From assembly GCF_019399895.1 (NCBI RefSeq), contig NC_091868.1, positions 1,412,499 to 1,476,498 of the forward strand: DNA of 64,000 bases, given 5' to 3'. The translations under genes and the position numbers were made by a program. The notes beneath the pieces are model-generated. The model ran no database searches, was not told the origin of the DNA, and saw only the letters and a list, made by a program, of their open reading frames with translations. This document shows positions 1-10,530 of the stretch, piece by piece (positions within the stretch are counted from its first letter, which is position 1; every line of letters starts with the position of its first letter). The stretch comes from Cardiocondyla obscurior. Lineage: Eukaryota; Arthropoda; Insecta; Hymenoptera; Formicidae.

Positions 1-1001
1 ATTTTTCCTGCGCGCCTACAGGCGAATAGCCGAAGATGCTGGAGTCCGGAAAAAAAAAAAAAAAAGAGTTCGAAAGCCCTAGCGTTCGAGAACGCAGGGA
101 ATCAAGGAATGATCGCGGAATTCTCGATCCGCGGATTCGAGCGTGGCACGGAAGTGACGAAAGGGCGGACGATTACGAGATCGTTGAGATGAATCCGTAA
201 TCTTAGAGGAACGTAACTCGTATTCCGTGTTCCAGAACGACGCGTCGTTCGGACCGATCCAACGGGAGGTAGAACAGGAATGAAGTTTTGTACTCGACAT
301 TACTTTCATTGAGATCTCCAGCTATATGGATTCTACGAACACTCCGCTATACCTAAGAGGGATCTGCTTGTCCCGAGCAAGAGATAGAGACCCCCGGTAA
401 TCTTACTCATTAGAGTTAAATACTTAGAAACTAAACGCACAAGAATAAATAGATTTAATTTTAGTTTAAATAGTAGTCTAAATAAAAAGATGCACACGAC
501 GTAATCGGCACGCATGGATACGCGACGAGGAGGGGGATCCTTCGTGCGGCGTACCGATCGTGGCGATTAATCCCAATTAGCGTGTTAAAAAAAAAAAAAA
601 TGGCACGAAGCACAAGCAAACTCCCTGAAAAAACGCACGCTCGCGAATCTAATGCTCACGCTTTGATTTTATGATAGAAAAATAAATTACGTAAAAATAA
701 ATTATGTGCGCGGAATGTATACGAGGATTTTATGAATCGGAAGGATCCGCGGTGTCGAAAATATCGGAAAGATGCAAGGACGAGTGAACCCTGTCGAGAG
801 ATTACGGTTTCTACAACCTGCCGCCTCTTTCACGCGAAGCGATCCGCCGTGTGCTCTTACATCTTAAACTGCCGTGTCTCAGCGTAAGCTAGTAATCGAG
901 ACTCAAAGTAGCTCGGCCGATTCTAAGATCCTCGCACAATCCACCGCGGTTAGTATACTTTGCACGTGGACGCAATGTATCCTTACGCGACGCAAGAATC
1001 A
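1..1001 (-). other. Region 3' of the fru C2H2 exon, likely 3' UTR or downstream intron
   Basis: No open frame here looks protein-like. On the minus strand it follows the stop of the C2H2 exon, so at least its right part should be 3' UTR. I see no AATAAA on the minus strand; an ATTAAA variant occurs near 454-459. Poly-A runs lie near 50-65 and 587-600. Other fru 3' exons may lie beyond the left edge. Confidence 0.4.
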
Positions 1002-1315
1002 CTAAGTCAAGTAGCCCGTCTCGGATTTCGCTAAAAAGTGCTTGTGCTCCATGCGCATGAACGGCGATATCAAGGAACCTTCTCGTATGCCGTGTTTCAG
1101 CTTAATATGCCTTTTCAGATTGTCAGACCTGGTCAACGATATCATACATATTTGACATACGTGCTTGTCGGGGTTGTGTGATTTCATGTGCTTTTTTATG
1201 TTGGCTACGCTCTTGCCGCACAGCTTACAGCACTCCATACCGATCTGCGAGTGATCTAACTTATTGTGATTGTCTTTACTTATATCCTTTTCTTTTTTGC
1301 AAGTCCTTGTCGTTC
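1002..1315 (-). CDS. fru: fru alternative 3' terminal exon with two C2H2 zinc fingers
   Basis: The acceptor is CTTGTATTCCAG before GAACGACAAGG. With the one-base overhang from the connector exon this gives a Gly codon, followed by TTRTCKKEKD and 103 residues to TGA. Numbering in the 382-aa form: finger 1 is C308-x2-C311-x9-H321-x3-H325, shorter than the usual x12; finger 2 is C332-x2-C335-x12-H348-x4-H353, a normal C2H2. The tail after KLKHG is about 30 residues. An ATG further upstream (1358) is directly preceded by an in-frame stop and lies 5' of the acceptor, so it is not part of this product. Paired C2H2 fingers at alternative 3' ends are the standard design of fru and lola. Confidence 0.8.
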
Positions 1316-4300
1316 CTGGAATACAAGGTCCCGTATCGATGAAATCGTCATAATTCATTCACGATGTCAACTGTGTCTACTGGTATCACCCCAAAATGCC
1401 TAAGGATGGTCGATCTGACGTTATGACATTCAATAACTTATTTCTTTTCGCAATGCGTAATGTAATACCTGTCAGACAATTTAATTTAAAAAAAAAAAGT
1501 AAATTTTTATCTTAAATAAATGTATATATAAATATAAAAATAAAAAGTAATATTTAAACATGTAATTTTTCTCTAAAGAAAATTTGTACGACAAATATTG
1601 TGAAAAAAATATTTTACTCTTTAACGCAAAGCTTAAAACTTTAATTAATCGCTAAAAAAATTTAATATTTATGTTACAAAACCGTGATATTAATTATTAA
1701 AAGTTTTTCTTTTTTTCTTTTATTAATTTACGATATATTTTAAGCTATTTATTTTTACGTACATTTTATAAAATTTTACTGTTATTTAAATTTAAGATAT
1801 TATCATTGCGAAAAAAAATTTTGAAGTGACAACGTTAAATAGAACATCCTTTATGCTTCTCATAAATCACACTCTACGTCAAATAGTTGCAGAGAAGAAG
1901 AGATTCTCTTAATTACGTTCATAATCAACGAAGATATATCATAACGAACACCAAACTCGTACTTATTACAGGGTAATGTACTTAATGGAATTGCTAAAAG
2001 TTCCTCTCTTGTTTTCATAAGCACTAAAAATGATATAAATGTAAAAAAGAAATTACAGAAGATCTAAGGATAATTAAAACAAAAAAAAACAAAAATAAAT
2101 TAAGTTAATAAAGTTTTTTGGTATTTATCAAAACAAGAAAGAATTGATCAGTTCCATCAAGAACTTCGCCCCTTGCTCTTTCTCATCTATAATTACCTAC
2201 TCGTAGCAAATGTCAATACCATGTAAAAAGCACAATTCTACTGTCATTTCATCGCGTTCCAAGAGACTAAAGATACTGTCACAATACAGTATAGAAGGAA
2301 AAGAAAAGGAGAAGAAAAACGTCAAAATTAACATACCGAAAAGAAAGTGGAATAAGAGAAAAAAAATAAAATAAAATAATATAAAATAAAATAAACATGT
2401 TCCAAATGTGAGGAACTTAATGAGAAAATTCGCCAAATCGTCTCGGCGATAAATACTCGGCCTGCGGAGATCGCGATACGGACTATCGACTTTGTCCCCA
2501 GCTCTTAAACATCACCCATACATAAATTGCTCCGACGAAGATCAAACGCGCGCATCTCGCGGTCACTGGCAACTATTGCATAATGCAGCTCGTGCATCAT
2601 TTCAACTAGATATAATATGAATATGCAATCAAGAAATACGTAATCTGGTAACTATTAACAACGGTGACAACGACGGCGATGGCGATGGCGACAACGACGA
2701 CGACGACGACGACAATGACGACAACGACGGAGATCGCTACGAGGTCGAGGATGCGAAAGATAAACGAAGCATTGGCAACAGAGTCTATTTAATGAGCGGT
2801 CTAATCGCGTATGCTTCTTTAGAAATAATCGTTAGAAGGAAAAATGATACCTACGGGTTGCAAGTTTTCCTGCTGCAGTTTCTGCCGCCACTACAGACTA
2901 TTATTAATGCATTGACGATGCGCAGTGAATAAGAATCGTGTAACTATAAATAAGCATGACGTATTTAATATGGACAAACGTTAGAAGATACTTCGCGAAA
3001 AGTGAAACTTTATATCCTCATAAATTTATCAATCGACTTTATAAATAACGCATATAAAATACCCGAATCCTCGGATCTTCCAGTCTCCCGATCCCATGGA
3101 GATCCTCAAGTTAGAGAATCCGCGGATTCCAGAATCTCGAAATTCAATTAGAGCACGTTAATCTCTAATTTTAGAACAGATTTTCGGGATTATCAGATCT
3201 TCAGTTCCACCGTTCTTGTATAATCGCGTTAACCTTCGTATCCATCATGTGGTATCAAGTAACGTAGCATAGGAAACGTCTTACGTAACGATTTTTTTTT
3301 TTTTTCCCCGCGGCCGGCAATTTTATTAACGCAAACGACGGATTGCGCAACGAGATGCGCAACGATTGCACATTTTGTTGCTAATATTCTCGTTCACTCG
3401 TGTAGGTCGAAACGAACAGCGCAAGAGAGACGTGAGAATATAAGATCAAGATCGCCAGGCACGGTGACGCAAGATACGGCAAAAGGGTATATAAGAAAAT
3501 AGGAAATAAAAACAGCACATAAAGACATGCACAGAGAGTCCCGCCATGGAAGTTGCATATATGCGTACGTACGCGTCCGCACGTGCACGCGGCGTACGTA
3601 TATATGCTATGTATGTGTATGTATACATGCATATATGTAATATATGCATGTATACGTATATATATATATGACATAAGTATGCACATGTCATCTCGCATAC
3701 ATGACACACATTTACACGCATTCACGCAAATGAAGTTCGTTAATGTGGCATCACGCATACGCACGCACACGCGTCACGTGCACGTGTAAGAGCAGCGAGA
3801 TGAACTCAGCCAGTCGCACCCACACACCATTGCAATCTCGGGTACGAATAAAAAAAAAGAAAAAAAAAACCATAAAAAAAAATGTGAGATAGAAGTACAG
3901 TCCATTTGCTTGATACCATGTCCCAAACCAACGAGTTTTGTTATGTTTTAATTTTTTTTTTTTTGTATATGTAGTAACACACGTAATTAAAACTACCACA
4001 ATGACAAAGCAAATGCACGATACCATCACCACAACACCAAGGGTTCATGTAATATACATATGTAATTAGATATATATATATTAAATATATACAAGCATAC
4101 ACAGAGATTTGGCCCCGATGTGTATGCATATATATACGTACGTACACATATATATGTACATATATATATGTAAAAAAGGAGGTCTTTCATTTTCTAAAGT
4201 TACACTCACTACACTTGCCAGATTTGGAAATAGAGGGATGCTCGCTTCGGACGACACCTACATACGACTCGGCTCGTGTCAAATCCTTGCAAAAACGTGC

Positions 4301-7300
4301 ATGCAGATCTCCCTCGATTTCTTAGATGTAACATATTTCCCATGTGCTGATTAGAAAAATTCTCCCGCTCGCGCAAAGTTAAACTTCCGCTTTACAACGA
4401 ATAAATATTAAATAATGTGCTGTCAAATTTTTTTTTATCACCGTTTTACAATATTTACATCTACTCGTCCAATAGTTGTGTCTGAGAATTACCGAATGTA
4501 ATCTATGCACACGTGCAATGTACAAGCTGATCGTAGATTAAGGTGCGATTAGTATAAAATATATAAAAAAGGGAAATATGTTAAATCTAAATGAAATTTT
4601 GGTCGTAGAATTAAATATATGTGCAGGTCTTACCATCAAGTCCGTCGAGCATTTCCGGGGGATTATGGTGTTCAGATGATTCAATCCCTTGAACACCATC
4701 ACTGAGTGCTCCTGCCGTGGTCCCTCCATCCTCTCCCATCAGTCCAACTGGATGACCCTGTATACGACACAAACACATATTCATAAATAAACATCCGGCG
4801 ACATTCTAAAAAAAAAAAAAAAACTGTTCCGCGCATTATAACATATCAAGAATTCATAATTTTTTAATGCATTATAATTATCCATATTTAGATCAACGAT
4901 AAAGATTAATAGACGCACATAGAAAATAATACATGACACAAAATTCATAATTTTTTTAAAATATTGTATTTAATTGAGCCTTAAATATTTTATGCAATTT
5001 TAAAATAATAATAATTGAGAAAAAAATCAGGAGATTAAATACCCTAATTATTTTAATTCTAAATAAAACGTTTTTTACAGTAATTCAATTTATTGCTTCT
5101 CAAAGATATATGAGTGGTTACAAAATATGATCTCAAAAATATATACTTTGGCATCTCTTTTTCTCACACGTTGAAAATTATGTAATTACTGTAATATATT
5201 ACACAATGAATATTTAACAATATATCTCATAAGTATATCTTTAAAAAATGCAAATTTTTTCTTGTTTTAAACTCCAATCATTCACTTCTTGTAAATAATT
5301 GTAAAAACAAGTATATTTAACAAGATAAATATACTTATTATTCATATGTATCAACTTTAAAAGTAAAATTGTTGCATAATTTTTGAAACTATAATAATTG
5401 TATAAATATTTTTACATGCTACAAAATATAATAATTGTCTGATCGTATATTATAGATTGCAAGAAATATATGTATATATACATATTATAATAGCATATTT
5501 AAAATATTTTTATAAAATGTATCAACGGGATATATATTATTAACGTATATATGCATATTTCATCTTTTTAACAATAAAATATTGTACATACATAAACTGT
5601 TTTAATTTTACATGCAACAATAACATAAAATTAATAAAATCGTCTGATAATGCAAATGTGCTTCTGTGAAATTATATTTAACGAGTGTAAATTGATTTGT
5701 AACATTGTTGATGCATTAAAAGTATTAAAAATATAATATAATCCAAAAATAAAAAAAAATCGAGACAAGGATATAAGAATCAAGAAAATGATTCTTTAGA
5801 GGACCTAAAAAAAAAAACCTAAAAAATGTAACAGTTAAACAAATAATAATGTTTAGACATATTACATTGCAAATTCAGATAGTTTTAACTTGTCTCAGAG
5901 TAATTAAAAATTATTAAAATAATTTTACAATTTAGTAATTAATAAGAATTTTTTAAAATCATTATAAATCTTGCACAAATATGCACAGAATATTATATTT
6001 GTACGTAATTTCTTTAAAATATCAATTGAGCGCGAAACTTGATTACGATAATAAACTGATTACGAATTAAAAAAAGCAAGGATAGAATCTGATAGGTGTC
6101 CAAGCTATCATATTTTCGTTGTATAAGCGTGACTTTTTTTTGCTTCGCTTTCTTTTGCCACACATAGATTATGTGCTTTACATTTATCATGATGGTTCAC
6201 GATTTCGAGTCTAAAATTGCCATTTCCCGCGGCAAACGAAGTGCGAATCTCCGGTATGGATTCACTCCACTTTCTACAATATTTGCAAAACATAAGGTTC
6301 GATCTTTCATCATACTGCAGCCAGGAATATATGTCTAACCACCCGAGTCTAAATCTACCAGTCTTTCTACTTTGTGGAGTAGAACGTTGCACGTTTGCGC
6401 TAATCGTTGACCGAATTACAGACATTCCCGGTTCCTGATTTACTGATAACGATCTATGCATGTCACATTCGGACGTTTTTATATTTGGATTATATTCAGA
6501 TAGCGATTCGTAAGATTGTGTTTGATCAATGCTATTGCTTTTATATTGATGGTGCGAGTTTATGGATACGGAGTGTCTTAGCGGAGTATACGATTTCCCG
6601 GAAAATTCAGACGCAATTCCCGACATATCGACATAGAGTGAACCTCCAGCCATGATGGCACTTTCGCGAGAAACTTGTACCGCAGCCGAATCTGGATGAT
6701 TTGAAGTCATGTTCTGTACATCCATAGTTTCGTCACTCTTCCCATCTCTTTGAACCTCCCACTCCACATTAGTCTGTCAACAGAGAAGGAAAGGATATGT
6801 GCTTAATCAACACATTTCGACCAATTTTTTTTTTTATTTTTTTTTTTAATTCTTTCTTTTTTTTAGCATAAAAAGCCAATTCTGCAATTTTTAATTGAAG
6901 AATCCCTTCCTTCCCATGTTTGTTTCGACTGAGTAGTTGTAGGACGACGGTAGATAATCGTCATCAATTGTGGGAACAGTAACGAAACTCCGTTATAGGG
7001 ACAATTATCTTCATGATATATCACGAGAACTTTGCACTTCATTCACAATTGTACAAAGTATTTTAAGCGAGGAGAAGCGTCTTCGGAAAAAATTGTGGAT
7101 TGAAAGTAAGAATATCTTAACGGACACACGAAATAAAAATTTATACATGCAAAAATAATACGTACTAAGATTGTTATGCAAGCATAAAATATTTAAGCAA
7201 TTAATACATGCGTTATTATGAAATTTAATCAACAGTCTTCTCTAAAAGATAAAGAATCATTTTAAAAAATCACCTTACAAAAATAATGCATTATCTGATA

Positions 7301-9361
7301 ACTCTATTAATAATATATTAACTCTAACAGTACGTTTTTATAGGCAAGTAAAATTTAATAAGATAAAAAACAATCAATCTTTCCAAGCCTTTAGTGGTGC
7401 ATATATAGGTTATGTGACTTTAGGAGATAAAGAAACAAATATAAATACAGTCTTATCATTTTTATCTTTTATGCGATCATGATAAGTCAGGATATAATTT
7501 CCTTCAATTGCATCAACAATGTTACCAAATTAATTAAGATATTTATTACCAGCTCTAATTAATAAAGAGCATTACATATACATGTATCTTATTAACTGCA
7601 TGTAAAAAATATTAGTCATGCAATGTTAAAAGAGATTGAAACAAAGTTAGTATTTTGCGTCATTCAACAAGTGTATTCACAAAAGAAGATAATCTTATAT
7701 ATGTATGTATTCGTGCTGAGTACACATGTATAAGATCATGGGCACAGAAGGATATGATAAATCGAAACTAAAATATGAGATGCAAAAACATTGAAAATTA
7801 CTTACGGGAAGGGAAATATTGTCATGAAAGTCGGGTAAGTGATGATCCACCTCTTGTTTAATAGAGGCCTGCGGTTGTGAAGCAGGTGACATGGGTCGAC
7901 CACCATCTTCCATCTCAACTCCCAGGGCATTATTTAACTTTGGAATCACAGGAGGACTTGATTTGTAACTACACTGCGAGGATGTCTGAAAACAATCAAT
8001 AAAAAATTTTGCTTATCTTTTTCGGTAAGCTATTATATCTATTGCTTTAATAGATACACAAATACTAAGATTTTGATTAAGATATCTCATTTTTTAAAAT
8101 AAAACCTTTACTTATACTTGTAATAAACTCGCACTTAATATTTTGAAGTACACCGGTTACATCTTTTTCTAAACGTATTATTCTTATGTCAAAATATGTA
8201 TAAAGCTAAAGAAAGCATCTTATGATAATATCACTCATGATTTATACAGTAATAGCATTTGGCCTAAACTCTTTTCAAGGTTACAAGTAAAGTTATTTGA
8301 AAAGCTGTGCAATCACAAGCACACGTGTGTGTAATTCATTGATAAAAATGTATGAGACCATAATTAAACAGAATTTTAAGTAGTGGTTAAGTTTACCGAT
8401 ACATAAACAGAACTCAGTATTTGTGTAACTTACTTATAAAAATACTATTTCTATAAATGTGTTATTTTATAAAATTAATATGTTAAAATGTAAAGTACAA
8501 TACTTATTACAAACACAATAGATAAAATTAAAACTGTATCAAAATTAAGGAGACAGTAGAATACAATAAATGGTAAATTTAGAAAAGAAATACTTATGTT
8601 GCCTGTGTCTGTACATAATTTTCCTTGATTGAAGCTTCAAGATAAAATATAAATAAACTAAAATAATAAGCATGAGTTGTGATGACTGTTGGTTGTACAT
8701 ATGTTACAAATAAAAATTATAATACACATATATATGAGTGTATATGTGTGTCTGTGTGTGTGTGTCACCCATCTTGTAATAAAGACAAATTTAATACAGA
8801 AGAATATAAACATGTACAATGCTTATATACCTGTGAGTCGGACAAGAATCTTTCGCTAGGTGGACCAGAAAGAGAAACGTCGTAGCTGCCTGAATTCTTT
8901 CTTTTCCTCTTGTCATGATGAGACTGGAGGTTAGGCGAGTCGCTATGTCTGACTCCAGTTTGCGTTTCTGGATCTGGTGAGGGACACTTGTCCTCTGTCT
9001 TGTTATTTACACTATTATCGGTGAGGCCTCTGATCTGTAATGCCTCCGCTGTTTTAAGGAACATCGGTAGCAGATGCTGACTAACATTGACTTCGCCCTT
9101 ATACATAAAGTGCAGCAACGCCTTCATTTCCGTGTCATTGACATCCTTAAGGAATATGATCGGATGGGGGTGGGTGTTTTGCAGGAAAATGCTTTCAAAA
9201 TACGGACTGCATGCAGATAGTATGGTCTGATGCGCCTTGAAGGTCTCTCCGACACAAGCCAGGGTCACATCACAGAGTGCCTCTCTGGCGAGCAGCGAGC
9301 TGAGGACGTCCGTGAGGTTGGCTGGATGATTGTTCCACCGTAGACAATACTGCTGGTCCAT
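1002..9361 (-). CDS. fru: fruitless (fru), BTB to alternative 3' zinc-finger exons; partial gene
   Basis: This is the BTB-zinc-finger transcription factor of the fruitless family, which acts in the nucleus and in insects controls male courtship circuitry as well as vital non-sex-specific functions. Coding exons on the minus strand are 8831-9361, 7806-7985, then either 6108-6773 (458 aa form) or 4634-4757 plus 1002-1315 (382 aa form). Both sums are exact multiples of three, each intron begins GT and ends AG, and no frame is broken. The BTB core closely matches what I recall of Drosophila Fru, including CLRWNNHP, REALCDVTLAC, KAHQTILSACSPYFE and MYKGEVNV. The linker repeats the Fru-like order of a KRKRKNS basic stretch, then a YKSSP segment, then SIKQE. 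The 5' non-coding exons and the sex-specific P1 promoter are not identified here. Further alternative 3' exons could lie left of the window. Gene identity is strong; the isoform structure is inferred. Confidence 0.9.
2661..2730. repeat. GAC/GGCGAT trinucleotide-rich microsatellite
   Basis: An imperfect tandem of three-base units (GAC, GGC, GAT, AAC), including an uninterrupted run of GAC near 2697-2713. It is intronic with respect to fru and could vary in length. Confidence 0.85.
3553..3670. repeat. Alternating purine-pyrimidine tract with embedded palindrome
   Basis: About 120 bases of mostly alternating R-Y sequence (GTACGT, GCACGTGCACG, TATGTATGTG, TATATATA). Such DNA can adopt Z-form or cruciform structure. 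It contains a perfect inverted repeat at 3621-3655, described separately. Confidence 0.75.
3621..3655. repeat. Perfect 16-bp inverted repeat with 3-base loop
   Basis: The arm GTATACATGCATATAT (3621-3636) is followed by GTA and then its exact reverse complement (3640-3655). It can form a hairpin in RNA or a cruciform in DNA, within the fru intron. Confidence 0.85.
4634..4757 (-). CDS. fru: fru connector exon to the C2H2 terminal exon
   Basis: The exon has 124 bases, with acceptor GTATACAG before GGTCATCC and donor GATG followed by GTAAGA. In phase 0 it reads 41 codons beginning GHPVGLMGEDGGTTAGALSD and ends with one extra base. It therefore leaves in phase 1, exactly what the 1002-1315 exon needs. 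The product is Gly/Glu/His-rich linker with no domain. A different frame gives a longer open stretch here, but only this frame joins both neighbours correctly. Confidence 0.75.
4758..6107 (-). other. Very AT-rich stretch: 3' UTR of the BED/TTF exon and/or fru intron
   Basis: No protein-like frame is visible. The sequence is dominated by A/T with many poly-A/T runs. A minus-strand AATAAA at 5089-5094 lies about 1 kb after the stop of the 6108-6773 exon and could serve its polyadenylation, but such hexamers are expected by chance in DNA this AT-rich. Confidence 0.45.
6108..6773 (-). CDS. fru: fru alternative 3' terminal exon with BED/TTF-like zinc finger
   Basis: This exon encodes 221 residues plus a TAA stop. 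The acceptor is CTGTTGACAG before ACTAATGTG, and its phase 0 start fits the linker exon. The first 138 residues are Ser/Asn/Gln-rich and disordered-looking. Residues about 139-204 form a compact module: an FRLGWLDIYSWLQYDE start, C163-x2-C166 in MFCKYCRKW, a hydrophobic GNGNFRLEIVNHH segment, and H195-x5-H201. This pattern (WLxY, N-x-MFCxxC, GNxNFR, H-x5-H) is the TTF-type or BED-like finger seen at the N-terminus of ZNF862/KIAA1586-like and other hAT-transposase-derived proteins. No transposase or dimerisation domain follows. Its use as a fru isoform is inferred from phase, splice sites and position. Confidence 0.75.
   Translation of the reverse strand, partial: TNVEWEVQRDGKSDETMDVQNMTSNHPDSAAVQVSRESAIMAGGSLYVDMSGIASEFSGKSYTPLRHSVSINSHHQYKSNSIDQTQSYESLSEYNPNIKTSECDMHRSLSVNQEPGMSVIRSTISANVQRSTPQSRKTGRFRLGWLDIYSWLQYDERSNLMFCKYCRKWSESIPEIRTSFAAGNGNFRLEIVNHHDKCKAHNLCVAKESEAKKSHAYTTKI
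6774..7805 (-). other. fru intron between linker exon and BED/TTF exon
   Basis: AT-rich, bounded by a GTAAGT donor at 7805 and a CTGTTGACAG acceptor ending at 6774. No additional exon is visible. Confidence 0.65.
7806..7985 (-). CDS. fru: fru linker exon (common to both 3' ends)
   Basis: This exon of 180 bases encodes 60 residues in phase 0 at both ends. The acceptor is TTTTCAG before ACATCC and the donor is CCC followed by GTAAGT. The product is a low-complexity Ser/Pro/Gln linker starting TSSQCSYKSSPPVIPK and containing MSPASQPQ. Residues 42-45 of the exon read IKQE, a consensus SUMO acceptor site (hydrophobic-K-x-E). The YKSSP...PK and SIKQE segments resemble the linker of Drosophila Fru as I remember it, supporting orthology. 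Because both ends are phase 0, the exon can join either downstream route without a frame change. Confidence 0.85.
7986..8830 (-). other. fru intron between BTB and linker exons, with TG repeat
   Basis: AT-rich intron with donor GTATAT at 8830 and acceptor TTTTCAG at 7986. A short TG/TA microsatellite lies at about 8737-8765. No coding evidence. Confidence 0.7.
8737..8765. repeat. TG dinucleotide microsatellite
   Basis: A short GTGT/TATATGTG tract with one TCTG interruption, inside the first coding-side intron of fru. Confidence 0.75.
8831..9361 (-). CDS. fru: fru exon with start codon and BTB/POZ domain
   Basis: This exon encodes 177 residues beginning MDQQYCLRWNN. The BTB/POZ dimerisation domain fills about residues 1-117, ending near RGLTDN. 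A Ser/Pro-rich linker follows, with a basic KRKRK stretch at 151-155 that is a likely nuclear localisation signal. I chose the Met at 9361 because its context (AAG before ATG, then G) is strong and because Drosophila Fru begins at the same MDQQ. The exon ends at CAG before GTATAT, in phase 0. The same frame stays open upstream of the Met for seven codons (SGLEIDK) to a probable splice acceptor at 9385, so longer N-terminal forms are possible. Confidence 0.92.
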
Positions 9362-9384
9362 CTTGTCTATCTCCAATCCCGACC
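9362..9384 (-). other. fru: 5' part of fru BTB exon, upstream of start codon
   Basis: On the minus strand the sequence GTTTGGTTGTAG is followed by GGTCGGG, a credible 3' splice site that puts the exon start at 9384. The 23 bases before the ATG are in frame and stop-free: two bases, then codons for SGLEIDK. The segment is either 5' UTR (non-sex-specific products) or coding in an isoform with an N-terminal extension, as known for male Fru in flies. Confidence 0.5.
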
Positions 9385-10530
9385 CTACAACCAAACTAGA
9401 TGCCCTGAACTGTCTACATAAAACTATGCTCACCCTGGCTATAGGCCGAATGAATCCCTAACCCTTAAAAAATCGCTAAACTCACACACTTCCTCCGCGC
9501 GCACTCTCCTAACGTCCTGACAATATCTCCCCGCAGATTAAATCGCGGCTCTCTAGACCCACACAACGTCCTCCGCGCTTCTGCAAATGTGCCACATTGC
9601 AGTATAACTGTAAAACCCTTCAGGGTTCACGCGGCGCTACTATACGTGCAGAAAACATTTTTTCGCATAACCTTAACGGCGTAACTGAACTAACCTGCGC
9701 GCGGATTTCTACGCGGTGGGCCACGGCCGCGGGCTGCCCGCGAGGTTAGATTGCTAATTGCGACGCAGTACGTGCCACCCACGTACGCGATAATAATCCG
9801 ATATATTTCGAGGTGATGTTTTTGGCAATGTCAATATTCGCGAGGCTTGGGCGCCATTGTCGGCCGTCGCTCGTCTAGCTTCCACGGGCCTCCTCGCGAA
9901 TACGCGATTTGTTGATGCCCGATTTTCTAGCCGCACCGTACCAGATACACGCACCGCTTTATTCACGCGGAGCCTACGCGGTCTCGCGACGCCGCGCCTA
10001 TCACTCACCGCGCGATACACCTCGCCCCGGATCTCCACGTCGATTACTCACCTCTCGCAAACTTTTTGCCATTACAACGCCACCCGACCCTTAACGTCCA
10101 CTGCCATACCAATCTGCCAATGCCTACGGCCTTATTTTTAAAATACTTTTGACCTTCGTGCATCTGCCGCGGGGAATGGCGCCCAGGGCGCTCCGATTCA
10201 AATGCGCTTTTGCGTGCGTCGTGTCTTCTTGCCGACCGCGTGCGGGATTTACGTATCCGTCGCGCCGGTTACGCGCCGACGACGCGTCGTGTCCCGTCCG
10301 AAATATATCGCGCTGGGATACAGAGAATTCTCGCGCGGCGCTCGACGCCATATCGATCTCCCGTGCGCCGGCCTTTCTTATTTTCCAAATAACGCACCGC
10401 ACACGCTTTACATCAGTCGACCGAAGTGGCGCGCTAGTGAGCACTATTCAAACGCCTCACGTTTCCACGAGCGAGAATTATCCTCGGTTATCTTTAATTA
10501 ATCGACTTTGCATCAAATGGGATTAACTTA
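9385..10530. other. GC- and CpG-rich block upstream of the fru BTB exon
   Basis: Base composition shifts sharply from AT-rich (left and right of it) to GC-rich with abundant CpG. Overlapping open frames on both strands here are shadows without domain content. A block like this just upstream of a start exon may hold an internal promoter or 5' exon for non-sex-specific fru transcripts, but I see no decisive core promoter element. Confidence 0.35.

Larger units (their letters stand above)
1316..4633 (-). other. fru intron with AT-rich and simple-repeat DNA
   Basis: This stretch lies between the connector exon and the C2H2 exon. It is AT-rich at 1.5-2.4 kb, has a GAC/GGC trinucleotide tract near 2.66-2.73 kb, alternating purine-pyrimidine DNA near 3.55-3.79 kb, and a second ATATGTAC-rich tract near 4.12-4.17 kb. 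The open frames listed across 3.4-3.8 kb on both strands are translations of the repeat. No exon is supported. Confidence 0.6.

Noticed and set aside
1316..1358. ATG at 1358 as start of a stand-alone zinc-finger gene (118 codons)
   Set aside because: A stop codon lies immediately upstream in frame, and a good acceptor at 1315 with the correct phase explains the frame as a fru 3' exon instead.
3381..3789. Overlapping His/Tyr/Cys-rich frames on both strands
   Set aside because: They are translations of the alternating purine-pyrimidine repeat and its palindrome.
4538..4729. 63-codon frame beginning MEGPRQEHSVM over the connector exon
   Set aside because: It is in a different frame from the one that joins both fru neighbours, and it reads past the GTAAGA donor.
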